Shown: in pieces, positions 8,993 through 16,670 of the stretch | Position numbering within the stretch: position 1 is the first letter of the stretch | Layout of the letters: every line of letters begins with the position of its first letter | NCBI RefSeq assembly: GCF_003412465.1 | Contig: NZ_QTJV01000002.1 | Span: 558,001 to 622,000 of the forward strand | Length of the DNA: 64,000 nucleotides | Direction of reading: 5' to 3' | Source: Chitinophaga silvisoli | Lineage (GTDB): Bacteria > Bacteroidota > Bacteroidia > Chitinophagales > Chitinophagaceae | Translations under genes and position numbers: made by a program | The notes under the pieces: model-generated | Seen by the model: only the letters and a program-made list of their open reading frames with translations | Told to the model about the DNA's origin: nothing | Database searches by the model: none

Positions 8993-10387
8993 TTATTTAC
9001 CGGTGGTTGTGGTGCCGGTAGTTGTAGTTCCTTCTGTACCTGCTTCGTTCAGCACGCCTGCTGTTTCCAGTAATTTGGAGTAAGCAACCATGGCATCGGC
9101 TTTCGCGAAAGCGTAGTTCAGTTTTGCCTGGATGTTAGCTACGTCAGCTTCGAGCAGATCGGTAGTAGTAGCCAGGTTATTTTCCTGCTTATTCTTGACG
9201 ATCTTGTAGTTCTCTTCGGCCTGATCGATTGCTTTCTGGTACATATCAATCTTCTTCTGGTTGACCAGGTAGTCCTGATAAGCTTTGTTAATGCTGATGT
9301 GAATGTTATCCTGCAGCATCTCTTCATTTACACGTACCTGAGCGAGTTGGATTTTAGCATCATCCACTTTCGCGCTGTTTTTCCAGAGGGAAGCCACGTT
9401 ATATTTTACACCTACACCGGCATTTACTGCGTTGGTTACACCGAAAGCTTTAGGAATGTCCAGGGCTACATAACCACCGGTGATTGCAACGGAAGGGTAG
9501 TAGTTACCTTTTGCAGCTTTCACACCTGCTGTTGCAGCTTTTTCACGAGCCTGCAGTGCAGCGTTATCAGTACGGTTAGTCATTGCAATCTGTTCCCATT
9601 CTGCTACACCTTTGCCGCTTGCTACCACACCCTGGTCGTAAGTATCAGCTACTGCTTCAAGATCAGTGCTTTCGGGAATACCCAGCAGCAGGTCCATGGT
9701 GATGCTTGCGATTTTCAGGTTGCTTTCAGCTTCCAGGAGGGATACGTCTACATTCGATTGTTGCAGTTGTACTTTCAGGAGGTCGTTTCTTGCTACCAAA
9801 CCGTTCTTTTCGAGGTTGGTGAAGTCAGCTACACGCTGTTCCTGTTGTCTCAGGTTTTCCTTTACCAGTGCTACAGCCTGCTGTGCTTTGTACAGGTTGC
9901 TGTAAGCATTGATAGTATTCTGGATTACAGCTTCACGATCTTTCACGGCATCCAGTCTTGCTGCTTCTGCCAGGTATTTAGCAGATTCTTTCTGGCTCTG
10001 GATCATAAATCCGGAGAAAACCGGGATAGATACATTAGCCATTGCGTAGGCGACAGCGTTAACTTTTGGAAAGGAACTTTCTCCACCGCCTGAGCTGCTA
10101 CCACCTAAGAGAGGACCATATATGTTTGGTTCGTTGATTCTCATGTAGGAACCGGATACACTGGCTTCCGGTAATTGTGCGTTTTTAGCTTCTTTAACTG
10201 AAGACATAGCCGCATCTATCTTTGTCTGGCTGAGCTTCAATTCTTTGCTGTTCTGAATACTAAGCGATATGGCTTCCTTCAATGACAGGGTTCTCTTTTC
10301 CTGCGCCTGACTGCCAAGGTATGGCAGCGTCAACAATACTCCCACTGCCAGAGACCATAACCGCCTGTATGTGCTATTAAGCTTCAT
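8993..10387 (-). CDS. TolC-type outer-membrane efflux channel
   Basis: This 464-residue protein has a signal peptide (cleavage probably after the AQ in LGSQAQEKR) and two tandem outer-membrane efflux (OEP) repeats built from long helices, as in TolC/NodT. Typical features are LSLKEAISLSIQNSKELKLSQ at the start of repeat 1 and the Asn/Gln-rich coiled helices around residues 165-235 and 365-425. The C-terminus is a low-complexity Thr/Gly tail (TTTTGTTTTGK). The start overlaps the end of the TetR gene by 11 bp, so translation is probably coupled. Confidence 0.92.
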   Translation of the reverse strand: MKLNSTYRRLWSLAVGVLLTLPYLGSQAQEKRTLSLKEAISLSIQNSKELKLSQTKIDAAMSSVKEAKNAQLPEASVSGSYMRINEPNIYGPLLGGSSSGGGESSFPKVNAVAYAMANVSIPVFSGFMIQSQKESAKYLAEAARLDAVKDREAVIQNTINAYSNLYKAQQAVALVKENLRQQEQRVADFTNLEKNGLVARNDLLKVQLQQSNVDVSLLEAESNLKIASITMDLLLGIPESTDLEAVADTYDQGVVASGKGVAEWEQIAMTNRTDNAALQAREKAATAGVKAAKGNYYPSVAITGGYVALDIPKAFGVTNAVNAGVGVKYNVASLWKNSAKVDDAKIQLAQVRVNEEMLQDNIHISINKAYQDYLVNQKKIDMYQKAIDQAEENYKIVKNKQENNLATTTDLLEADVANIQAKLNYAFAKADAMVAYSKLLETAGVLNEAGTEGTTTTGTTTTGK

Positions 10388-11003
10388 GGATAAGAATGGC
10401 TTTTAACAATTTTTTTAAATGATTACTGATATGTATAACAAGGTGCTGCTGTAATTGATCATCTGTGAGATGCTCAAGCCCTGAAATTCTGGCAAAATGA
10501 TGTCTGGTTGACATTATGTGGTTGGTAGTACCGACCAGTGTGTTAACCATCATCAGTATGTCGACTCCTTCATTGAACACCCCTTTTTCCTGTCCTGCCT
10601 TAATGAAGGCGCTGATGATATTGTGCACTTCCAGTTTATTCTGGTGGATCAGGTCGTTTACCCCGAGGTCTGCCTGAATTTGCGCGCGCATCATCATCAG
10701 ATTAAAACAGGGATTATTAAAGATCCGTCCAACATATGTTTCCACCAGCCGGTCAAACCGGGTTTCGAACGAAAGTGATTCATCTGTCAGGGCAGTTTCC
10801 AAAACTGATTTCCATCCTACGATTCTTTTCAGGAAGATCGCTTCGATCAATTTTTCCTTAGAGCCGAAGTAGTAGGAAATCATTGCGATGTTCACATCAG
10901 CGGCATGAGCAATATCCCTGACTGAGGTTCCGTGGAACCCCTGGGAAGCGAACAGTTGTTCTGCAGCGTCCAGGATTGCTAATTGCTTGTGATTGTATTC
11001 CAT
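10377..11003 (-). CDS. TetR-family repressor of the efflux operon
   Basis: A 208-residue protein with an N-terminal TetR helix-turn-helix: ILDAAEQLFASQGFHGTSVRDIAHAADVNIAMISYYFGSKEKL carries the standard spacing and the YYFGSKE recognition end. The rest is a helical ligand-binding domain typical of AcrR-like members. It is the first gene of the operon TetR > TolC > HlyD > MFS, overlaps tolC by 11 bp and has a palindrome in its own promoter region. Autoregulated repression relieved by a pump substrate is the likely logic; the ligand is unknown. Confidence 0.92.
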   Translation of the reverse strand: MEYNHKQLAILDAAEQLFASQGFHGTSVRDIAHAADVNIAMISYYFGSKEKLIEAIFLKRIVGWKSVLETALTDESLSFETRFDRLVETYVGRIFNNPCFNLMMMRAQIQADLGVNDLIHQNKLEVHNIISAFIKAGQEKGVFNEGVDILMMVNTLVGTTNHIMSTRHHFARISGLEHLTDDQLQQHLVIHISNHLKKLLKAILIHEA

Positions 11004-11051
11004 CTTCTACCGAATTGTGGGTACAAAGTTAAACAAACATTTAATTTAATC

Positions 11052-11063
11052 AAACGATCGTTT
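11052..11063. promoter_or_regulatory. Candidate TetR operator (AAACGATCGTTT)
   Basis: A perfect 12-bp palindrome, AAACGATCGTTT, lies 49 bp upstream of the TetR start codon in an AT-rich promoter region. Its position and symmetry fit an operator for the divergently unpaired, probably self-controlled efflux operon. Binding is inferred. Confidence 0.6.
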
Positions 11064-11270
11064 AAATATTTGGCAAAAAATCGTGTTTTTAAGCAGATTT
11101 TAAGGTCAGTGGAGAGGATGTGGGTTAATATAATATGACTCAGGCGTGCGTGAATAGATTGGTAAAGGGAATAGCAAAATGAACGAAATGGCTAAGATGA
11201 GGTTGGTTAACTTAGGGAAAAGGTCATTTTGAACATGCTTAGATCAGGGTTTTGCGGGAAAATGAGTTTT

Positions 11271-11500
11271 GATCATATCCATGAAAAGTTCCTTACGGGC
11301 ATTTGGGTAACGTTATTTTTTGATCATATCCATGAAAAGTTTCTTTCAGGCATTTTGGGGAACATTCTTTTAGATCATATCCTTGAAAAGTTCCTTTCAG
11401 GCATTTTGGGGAACATTCTTTTTGATCATATCCTTGAAAAGTTCCTTTCAGGCATTTTAGGGAACATTCTTTTTGATCATATCCTTGAAAAGTTATGTCC
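11271..11500. repeat. 51-bp tandem array, four full units plus a partial one
   Basis: The unit begins GATCATATCC and recurs at 11271, 11322, 11373, 11424 and 11475, exactly 51 bp apart. Each unit contains GTTCC and GGAAC about 15 nt apart, so each transcribed unit could form a short hairpin. Because 51 is divisible by three, reading frames stay open on both strands: a 92-residue frame at 11229-11507 on plus and a 90-residue one at 11293-11565 on minus, both made of 17-residue repeats. I treat it as a non-coding minisatellite unless translation is shown. Confidence 0.9.
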
Positions 11501-11552
11501 ATTGTGAACAGGTTCTTTCTTAGAACATCCAAGATTGAACATGCCAACTCCG

Positions 11553-11579
11553 GAGCATTGTCCAATGCTCTGGCTTTTT
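11553..11579 (+). terminator. Hairpin terminator after the 51-bp array
   Basis: GAGCATTG (11553-11560) and CAATGCTC (11563-11570) form a perfect stem with a 2-nt centre, followed by TGGCTTTTTA. Read on the plus strand it is a plausible intrinsic terminator, implying that the array may be transcribed. No gene precedes it on that strand except the array. Confidence 0.65.
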
Positions 11580-11620
11580 AACTGAAAATCATTAATATGC
11601 GCCAGCTTAACAGAATAATC

Positions 11621-12505
11621 ATGAAACCGTATCAAGTTGCCTGCTTTGGAGAAGTATTATGGGATATACTCCCTGATAAGAAATTGCCGGGAGGAGCCCC
11701 TATGAATGTGGCTTATCACCTGCAGAAACTGGGAGTACCGGTCGCGATGATATCCGCGACAGGGAATGATGCAGATGGAGATGACCTGCGGCAGGTTATG
11801 CAGCAATTACAATTAGACACCACGTTTATACAGAGAGATCCGGATCATGAAACCGGAAAGGTGTATGCCCGCCTGGCAGCCACCAATGAAATGCAATATG
11901 AAATTGTCAGACCAGTAGCATGGGATTTTATTCAACTATCAGAGGGGCTGGCAGAAATAGCTAATACCCCGGGATACCTGGTGTTCGGCAGTTTAGCATC
12001 AAGGAATGAGGTGAGTAAGGAAACCCTGCTTTCATTGTTGGATGGTGGTCGCACGCTGGTGCTGGATATTAACCTGCGCCCGCCGCATTTCACTCAGGAG
12101 CTGGTGACATTGCTCTTACAGCATTGCCAGATCCTGAAAATCAATGAAGCAGAACTGGAACTCATAGGTGACTGGTATGGATTTCCGGCCAGCATGGAGG
12201 AAAGAGTACGCGCATTCAGTCAGAAATATGATATACCCACAGTCATTGTGACCCTGGGAGATAAAGGGGCTGCTTTGCTGATGGAGAATGCGTTTTACCT
12301 GCATTCAGGATATAAGGTAGTCGTAGCGGATACTATTGGAAGTGGAGATGCATTCCTGGCGGGATTTCTTTATAACCGGATTCTTAATACACCACCAGCA
12401 GTGACATTAGCGTATGCGTGTGCATTGGGAGCATTGGTGGCCTCATATCATGGAGGTTGTCCTGCCTATGATCCGAATGAAATTATTGCTTTGATGAATA
12501 GATAG
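11621..12505 (+). CDS. PfkB-family carbohydrate kinase (fructokinase-like)
   Basis: A ribokinase/PfkB-fold kinase of about 294 residues. The ATG at 11621 is preferred over that at 11597 because MKPYQVACFGEVLWDILP matches the usual family N-terminus. The substrate segment PGGAPMNVAYHLQKLG and the C-terminal signature DTIGSGDAFLAGFLY are present, the latter containing the catalytic Asp and anion hole. It would phosphorylate a sugar, fructose being most likely, with ATP in the cytoplasm. The substrate cannot be fixed from sequence. It lies upstream of two secreted carbohydrate-related genes. Confidence 0.88.
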   Translation: MKPYQVACFGEVLWDILPDKKLPGGAPMNVAYHLQKLGVPVAMISATGNDADGDDLRQVMQQLQLDTTFIQRDPDHETGKVYARLAATNEMQYEIVRPVAWDFIQLSEGLAEIANTPGYLVFGSLASRNEVSKETLLSLLDGGRTLVLDINLRPPHFTQELVTLLLQHCQILKINEAELELIGDWYGFPASMEERVRAFSQKYDIPTVIVTLGDKGAALLMENAFYLHSGYKVVVADTIGSGDAFLAGFLYNRILNTPPAVTLAYACALGALVASYHGGCPAYDPNEIIALMNR

Positions 12506-12566
12506 GGAAGTAGGAGATTTTATTAAATCAGCTACCTGCTTTGATGAATTGACAGGTAAAATTGTA

Positions 12567-12588
12567 TTATGCCGGTTCGCCGGCATAA
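12567..12588. terminator. UUCG-loop hairpin after the sugar kinase
   Basis: A 9-bp stem (12567-12575 with 12580-12588) containing ATGCCGG/CCGGCAT is closed by a TTCG tetraloop, a very stable RNA hairpin. No long T-run follows, so it may protect or attenuate the transcript rather than end it. Confidence 0.55.
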
Positions 12589-12709
12589 GGTGCTTATGAA
12601 CAACTAATAGATAAAACTAAAGTGATAGAATATTCTTAATTCATCAATAATTCCTACCATCCATTAAGAATACTATAAATCCACAATTGACTTTTATTAT
12701 ATTTAACTC

Positions 12710-13813
12710 ATGTCTCAACTTATCCGTCATGTGATTGCAGGAATGGGATTGGCGTGTCTGAGCCTCCCTTCCTTTGCACAGAAAAAAGCGGCCTATCTGG
12801 CCCCAAGGCAATATCATGTCTATCAGACCACGACACCCATTAAACTGGATGGCAAACCAGACGAAGCAGCCTGGCAAAAGGCTGAATGGAGTCAGGATTT
12901 TACAGACATAGAAGGGGACAAGCAACCTGCTCCCGCTATGCGTACCAGACTCAAAATGCTGTGGGACCAGGATTATTTGTACATCCTGACAGAACTGGAA
13001 GATCAAAACATCTGGGCGACCTTACACCAGCATGATACCATCATTTACCATGACAATGATTTTGAAGTATTCGTAGATCCTGATGGCGACACCCACCAGT
13101 ATTTTGAATTAGAAATCAATCCATATAATACTGTCATGGATCTGTTCATGCCCAAACCTTACCGTGAAAACGGGGATGCACTCATGAACTGGGACGCTCA
13201 AGGCATGCGTACTGCTACGCATATTGATGGCACCCTGAATAAACCTGGTGATAAAGACAAAAAATGGACGGTAGAAATGGCCATTCCATTCAGTGCCTTT
13301 GGTTTCTTCAACCAACACATCAAAATGAAGGACAGCACCATGTGGCGCATCAATTTCTCAAGAGTTGAATGGGATACCGATATTGTAAACGGGAAGTATG
13401 TAAAACGTACCGACAAAGCGAGCGGCAAACCACTACCCGAACATAACTGGGTATGGTCTCCACAGGGCATTATCAATATGCATGCACCGGAGAAATGGGG
13501 TTACCTCTTCTTTGTACAGCGTCCTGTAGGCAGTACCCCCATCAAATTGTCCATCCCGGCCATCGAAGAAGCAAAGGAAACTCTCTGGGACGTATACCAC
13601 AAGCAACATGAATATCGTCAGTCACATGGCCGCTATGCAACGTCCTTGAGTGATCTCGGCATTACTGAAAGCACATTTACAGTAAATGGTATTACCTATA
13701 CATTGACTATGGAAGCAATATCAGGACAATATACAGCTACGATCAGCGACAAAACAGGTGCACAAAGAGCAAGTATCGATCAGGAAGGCAAGGTAACAAC
13801 CAAAAAACATTAA
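12710..13813 (+). CDS. Secreted protein with CBM9-like carbohydrate-binding domain
   Basis: A 367-residue protein with a signal peptide (cleavage near SFAQKK). Residues about 35-270 match the family-9 carbohydrate-binding fold as found in Bacteroidota: IKLDGKPDEAAWQKAEW at the start, LKMLWDQDYLYILTELED, NDFEVFVDPDGDTHQYFELEINPYNTVMDL and a closing WGYLFF strand. A C-terminal region of about 90 residues follows. No catalytic motif is evident. It lies 28 bp before a glycoside-hydrolase-like gene, suggesting a shared secreted role in glycan binding. Confidence 0.82.
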   Translation: MSQLIRHVIAGMGLACLSLPSFAQKKAAYLAPRQYHVYQTTTPIKLDGKPDEAAWQKAEWSQDFTDIEGDKQPAPAMRTRLKMLWDQDYLYILTELEDQNIWATLHQHDTIIYHDNDFEVFVDPDGDTHQYFELEINPYNTVMDLFMPKPYRENGDALMNWDAQGMRTATHIDGTLNKPGDKDKKWTVEMAIPFSAFGFFNQHIKMKDSTMWRINFSRVEWDTDIVNGKYVKRTDKASGKPLPEHNWVWSPQGIINMHAPEKWGYLFFVQRPVGSTPIKLSIPAIEEAKETLWDVYHKQHEYRQSHGRYATSLSDLGITESTFTVNGITYTLTMEAISGQYTATISDKTGAQRASIDQEGKVTTKKH

Positions 13814-13840
13814 CAATATTACTATTACAGGTCCAACACT

Positions 13841-14932
13841 ATGAACAAACGTAACTTTCTTAAATCAGTAGGTCTCGGCAGCGTCGCTATGATGGGTGCC
13901 GGCCTTCCCGCTATCGTGAAAGCAGAGAAAACAGCTGATGCAGGTGCTGCTGCTACTAAAACCAAACACCGTGTGTGGATCAATCCTGATGAAAAGGATA
14001 CTGATGCAGACATTCGTCAGCGCTATGCTGCTTATAAAAAAGCAGGTATCGGGGATATCATGTTTGAAGCAGACAGCGAAAGGCATTTCAGAATTGCAAA
14101 AGAGAACGGTATCAAAGCACATCGCTGGATCTGGACGATGAACAGGGGAGAGAAGGACTTGCTGGCAAGCCATCCAGAGTGGTATGCACAGAACCGTAAG
14201 GGTGAAAGTTGTGCTACACATCCGCCATATGTTGATTACTATCGTTGGCTATGCCCAAGCAAACCGGAGACAATTAATTATTTGAAAGAACAGGCGGAAG
14301 CAGTACTGTCAAAGGATTATGTAGATGGATTACACCTGGATTATGTGAGATATTGCGATGTTATCCTGCCGGTGAATTTATGGAGTAATTATGGAATTGA
14401 TCAGTCCAGGGAGCTGGCTGATTATGATTTCTGCTATTGCGACACGTGCAGAACTAAGTATAAAGAGTTGCACGGTAAAGATCCGCTGGAATTGCAACAT
14501 CCTGATCAAAGCCCTTCCTGGCGTAAGTTCAGGTACGATCGCATTACTAATGTAGTGACGAATCTGGCAGGGGTAGCGAAAAAACACAAGAAACCTATTT
14601 CTGCAGCAGTATTCCCAACGCCTGAAATTGCGAAGCGCATTGTAAGACAGGATTGGACAAACTGGCCATTGAATGCAGTATGTCCGATGATTTATCATGG
14701 GTTTTACCAGGAGGATGTGAGTTGGATCGGCGATGCGGTGGCTGAGGGTATCAGGGGACTGGACGGACGCTTTCCATTGTATGCAGGCCTATACCTGCCG
14801 GATTTCCATGGTAATATGGATGATTTGGAAAAGGGAGTCAGGTTAGCGATAAAGAATGGAGCTGCCGGGGTATCACTGTTTGGTGGAGTAACACCAGAGG
14901 TATTGGCGGCATTGCAAAAGGCTGGTGTGTAG
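13841..14932 (+). CDS. GHL10-like putative glycoside hydrolase, exported
   Basis: A 363-residue protein whose N-terminus, NKRNFLKSVGLGSVAMMGAG, resembles a twin-arginine export signal with KR in place of RR. The mature part looks like the TIM-barrel glycosyl hydrolase-like 10 group: HRWIWTMNRG, HPEWYAQNRKG, LHLDYVRYCD with an acidic residue at a strand end, then VCPMIYHGFY and the C-terminal GAAGVSLFGG. A CYCDTC pair of cysteines near residue 200 is notable. It follows the CBM9-like gene by 28 bp and is closed by a strong terminator. The substrate is unknown. Confidence 0.75.
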   Translation: MNKRNFLKSVGLGSVAMMGAGLPAIVKAEKTADAGAAATKTKHRVWINPDEKDTDADIRQRYAAYKKAGIGDIMFEADSERHFRIAKENGIKAHRWIWTMNRGEKDLLASHPEWYAQNRKGESCATHPPYVDYYRWLCPSKPETINYLKEQAEAVLSKDYVDGLHLDYVRYCDVILPVNLWSNYGIDQSRELADYDFCYCDTCRTKYKELHGKDPLELQHPDQSPSWRKFRYDRITNVVTNLAGVAKKHKKPISAAVFPTPEIAKRIVRQDWTNWPLNAVCPMIYHGFYQEDVSWIGDAVAEGIRGLDGRFPLYAGLYLPDFHGNMDDLEKGVRLAIKNGAAGVSLFGGVTPEVLAALQKAGV

Positions 14933-14999
14933 ATGATATTTGAAATCCGACTTAGGAAGTCATAAATTTAGCATTTACATAATGCAATTGTTAACAAGA

Positions 15000-15032
15000 C
15001 CGGGGATCCTTACAGATCCCCGGTTTTTTTTT
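15000..15032 (+). terminator. Strong intrinsic terminator of the kinase/CBM9/GHL10 group
   Basis: CCGGGGATC (15000-15008) pairs perfectly with GATCCCCGG (15015-15023) around a 6-nt loop, followed by nine T residues. It ends transcription from the upstream plus-strand genes. Confidence 0.95.
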
Positions 15033-15160
15033 AATAACCAAAATTAATCAATCGTCGAATCAATGACCAGGATTGGCCTTTGCTGTATTAAACATGAGCC
15101 TTTGTAACCATTATTAATTTTTAAATGATGATAGATAATAAACTCTTTTTCATCGCACAC

Positions 15161-15415
15161 ATTTCTAACGGACACACTTTTACCAGGTACACTTCTACCA
15201 GGTACACTTCTAACGAACACACTTCCACCAGATATACTTCCACCAGAAATACTTCTAACGAACACCTTTCTACCAGATACGCGTCCACCAGATACCCTTC
15301 CACCAGATACACTTCTATCAGATATATTTCCACCAGATTCCCTTATACCAGATTCCCTTATACCAGATTCCCATCTACCAGATTCCCATCTACCAGATAC
15401 CCTTCTAACGAACAC
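15161..15415. repeat. 15-bp minisatellite, 17 contiguous units
   Basis: Seventeen units of 15 bp run without a break. Two unit types alternate irregularly: one like ACTTCTACCAGATAC and one like ACTTCTAACGAACAC, the latter at units 1, 4, 7 and 17. Since 15 is divisible by three, long frames stay open on both strands, giving pentapeptide repeats such as STRYT/SNEHT on plus (15125-15424) and YLVEV on minus. None has an independent sign of being coding, so it is listed as a repeat. It sits 128 bp after a strong terminator and just before a perfect hairpin at 15429. Confidence 0.92.
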
Positions 15416-15428
15416 ACTATTTAAATCA

Positions 15429-15446
15429 GGGACCAGGAATGGTCCC
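15429..15446. repeat. Hairpin with GGAA loop, first of a local family
   Basis: GGGACCA (15429-15435) and TGGTCCC (15440-15446) form a perfect stem with a GGAA tetraloop. Related elements in the same gap are GGCTTCA-GGAA-TGAAGCC (about 15731-15748), an ACCGGC/GCCC-type stem with TACCAGAATTGGT (15602-15627) and a degenerate CAGGAAT...CCCGG copy near 16228-16250. They look like decayed copies of one small element. Confidence 0.55.
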
Positions 15447-16570
15447 CGCCTATTTGGTCCTCGATTTTGTTACTTTATGTACGCTATACGTTTATATAGA
15501 CACTTCCTCACACCAGGAATAGTATAAGGGTTTCGTAAATATGCTTGTATGAACCTCTTTATAATCGTAAATATTTATTGAATAATGATTGCTAAAAAAA
15601 CAACCGGCTACCAGAATTGGTGCCCGGGTTTGACATATACATTATCCCCTATTCTGAAAAGAATCATTACCCAATTAGAATAATTTAATTCCAGATCATC
15701 CACTTGATTGTATTTCATACAAGTCAACAGGATGCCAGGCTTCAGGAATGAAGCCCGGATTATTCTTTTTTTTAAGCTGTTGTTAAATAATGAACCGTGA
15801 TGAAAAAACATCTATTAATCAACCCAAAATTCAATATTTTATAAAATAAGGTGATAAGCTAACAGCAGGCAGTAGGTGTGCTTCGTTCAACTGTTGAAGA
15901 GTTTTTATACCTTTTCAATTTTAAAAGGTATCATTCTCTTTCTTTAATTGAATAGTTGAATACATCTTTATCAAACTCCACAAAGAGTCTCCCGCCTCCC
16001 AGGTTGAAAAGAAGTATCTGTTCTTCTCAATTTAAAAGAGTAGTGATCCTTCAATTATAAAAAGTAATCCTCCTCATCAATTGAAAAGAGTAGTTCCGTC
16101 GTCAATTGAAAAAGAGTGGCCTTCCTCATCAATTGAAAAAGAAATCCCATTCCCAATTGAAAAATTCACTTTTTCAACTGCGAAGCACAGATACGCCTGG
16201 CTCGTTAACATTTCAATTCCAAAAGAATAAACCAGGTATCAGGAATAATTCCCGGAATCCTTACGTGTTATACCCTATTTAAATTCACCAGATTTGAAAT
16301 AACATACCCATGAAGGACGTTCTTTTCGAAAACGTTTATTGGGTAAATATTGTGAGGTTCGGCTACCTTGATTGGTAAAATCTTGTTGTGTCATTCTTAC
16401 ATAGGTTTTTGGTTAACAATTCTTAATCTTACAACATAAATTTACACCCCCTTTTTCGGTTTTCCTCACACCACTTCGTTCACTCTTGTACGTTGTTGTT
16501 CACCTTGTTCATTCTTAAATAAAACATCCATGAAATTGGCAATTTACCAAAGGCCTTGAAACCACTTCAG
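15447..16570. other. Gene-free AT-rich region with degenerate repeats
   Basis: No frame here has protein-like composition. The region holds the hairpin family noted at 15429 and a degenerate repeat of about 24-27 bp built on CAATTGAAAA followed by GAGTAGT-like sequence, with copies starting at 16028, 16052, 16078, 16103, 16130 and 16154 and a possible one at 15916. Most of 16260-16560 shows nothing recognisable. Confidence 0.7.
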
Positions 16571-16600
16571 AAAAAAAAGACCGGCCAGTACAAACTGGCC
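16571..16600 (-). terminator. Terminator of the SusC-SusD-GH31 operon
   Basis: GGCCAGT (16583-16589) pairs with ACTGGCC (16594-16600) around a 4-nt loop. Read on the minus strand a run of T follows (complement of 16571-16578). It lies about 70 bp after the GH31 stop codon. Confidence 0.85.
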
Positions 16601-16670
16601 AGCCGTTAATCTTTTGCCTGGTCCCGGTGGAGGCAACCAATACCTACCCCCAACCGGGTATCAGGCTGCA

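Noticed and set aside
11271..11500. Possible CRISPR array
   Set aside because: Units are nearly identical over their whole length with no unique spacers, and no cas genes are nearby.
11229..11565. Plus- and minus-strand frames of 90-92 codons through the 51-bp array
   Set aside because: The frames are open only because 51 is divisible by three; no start signal or domain supports either strand over the other.
15044..15424. Three long frames through the 15-bp minisatellite
   Set aside because: The 15-bp period keeps several frames open together, so openness is not evidence of coding.
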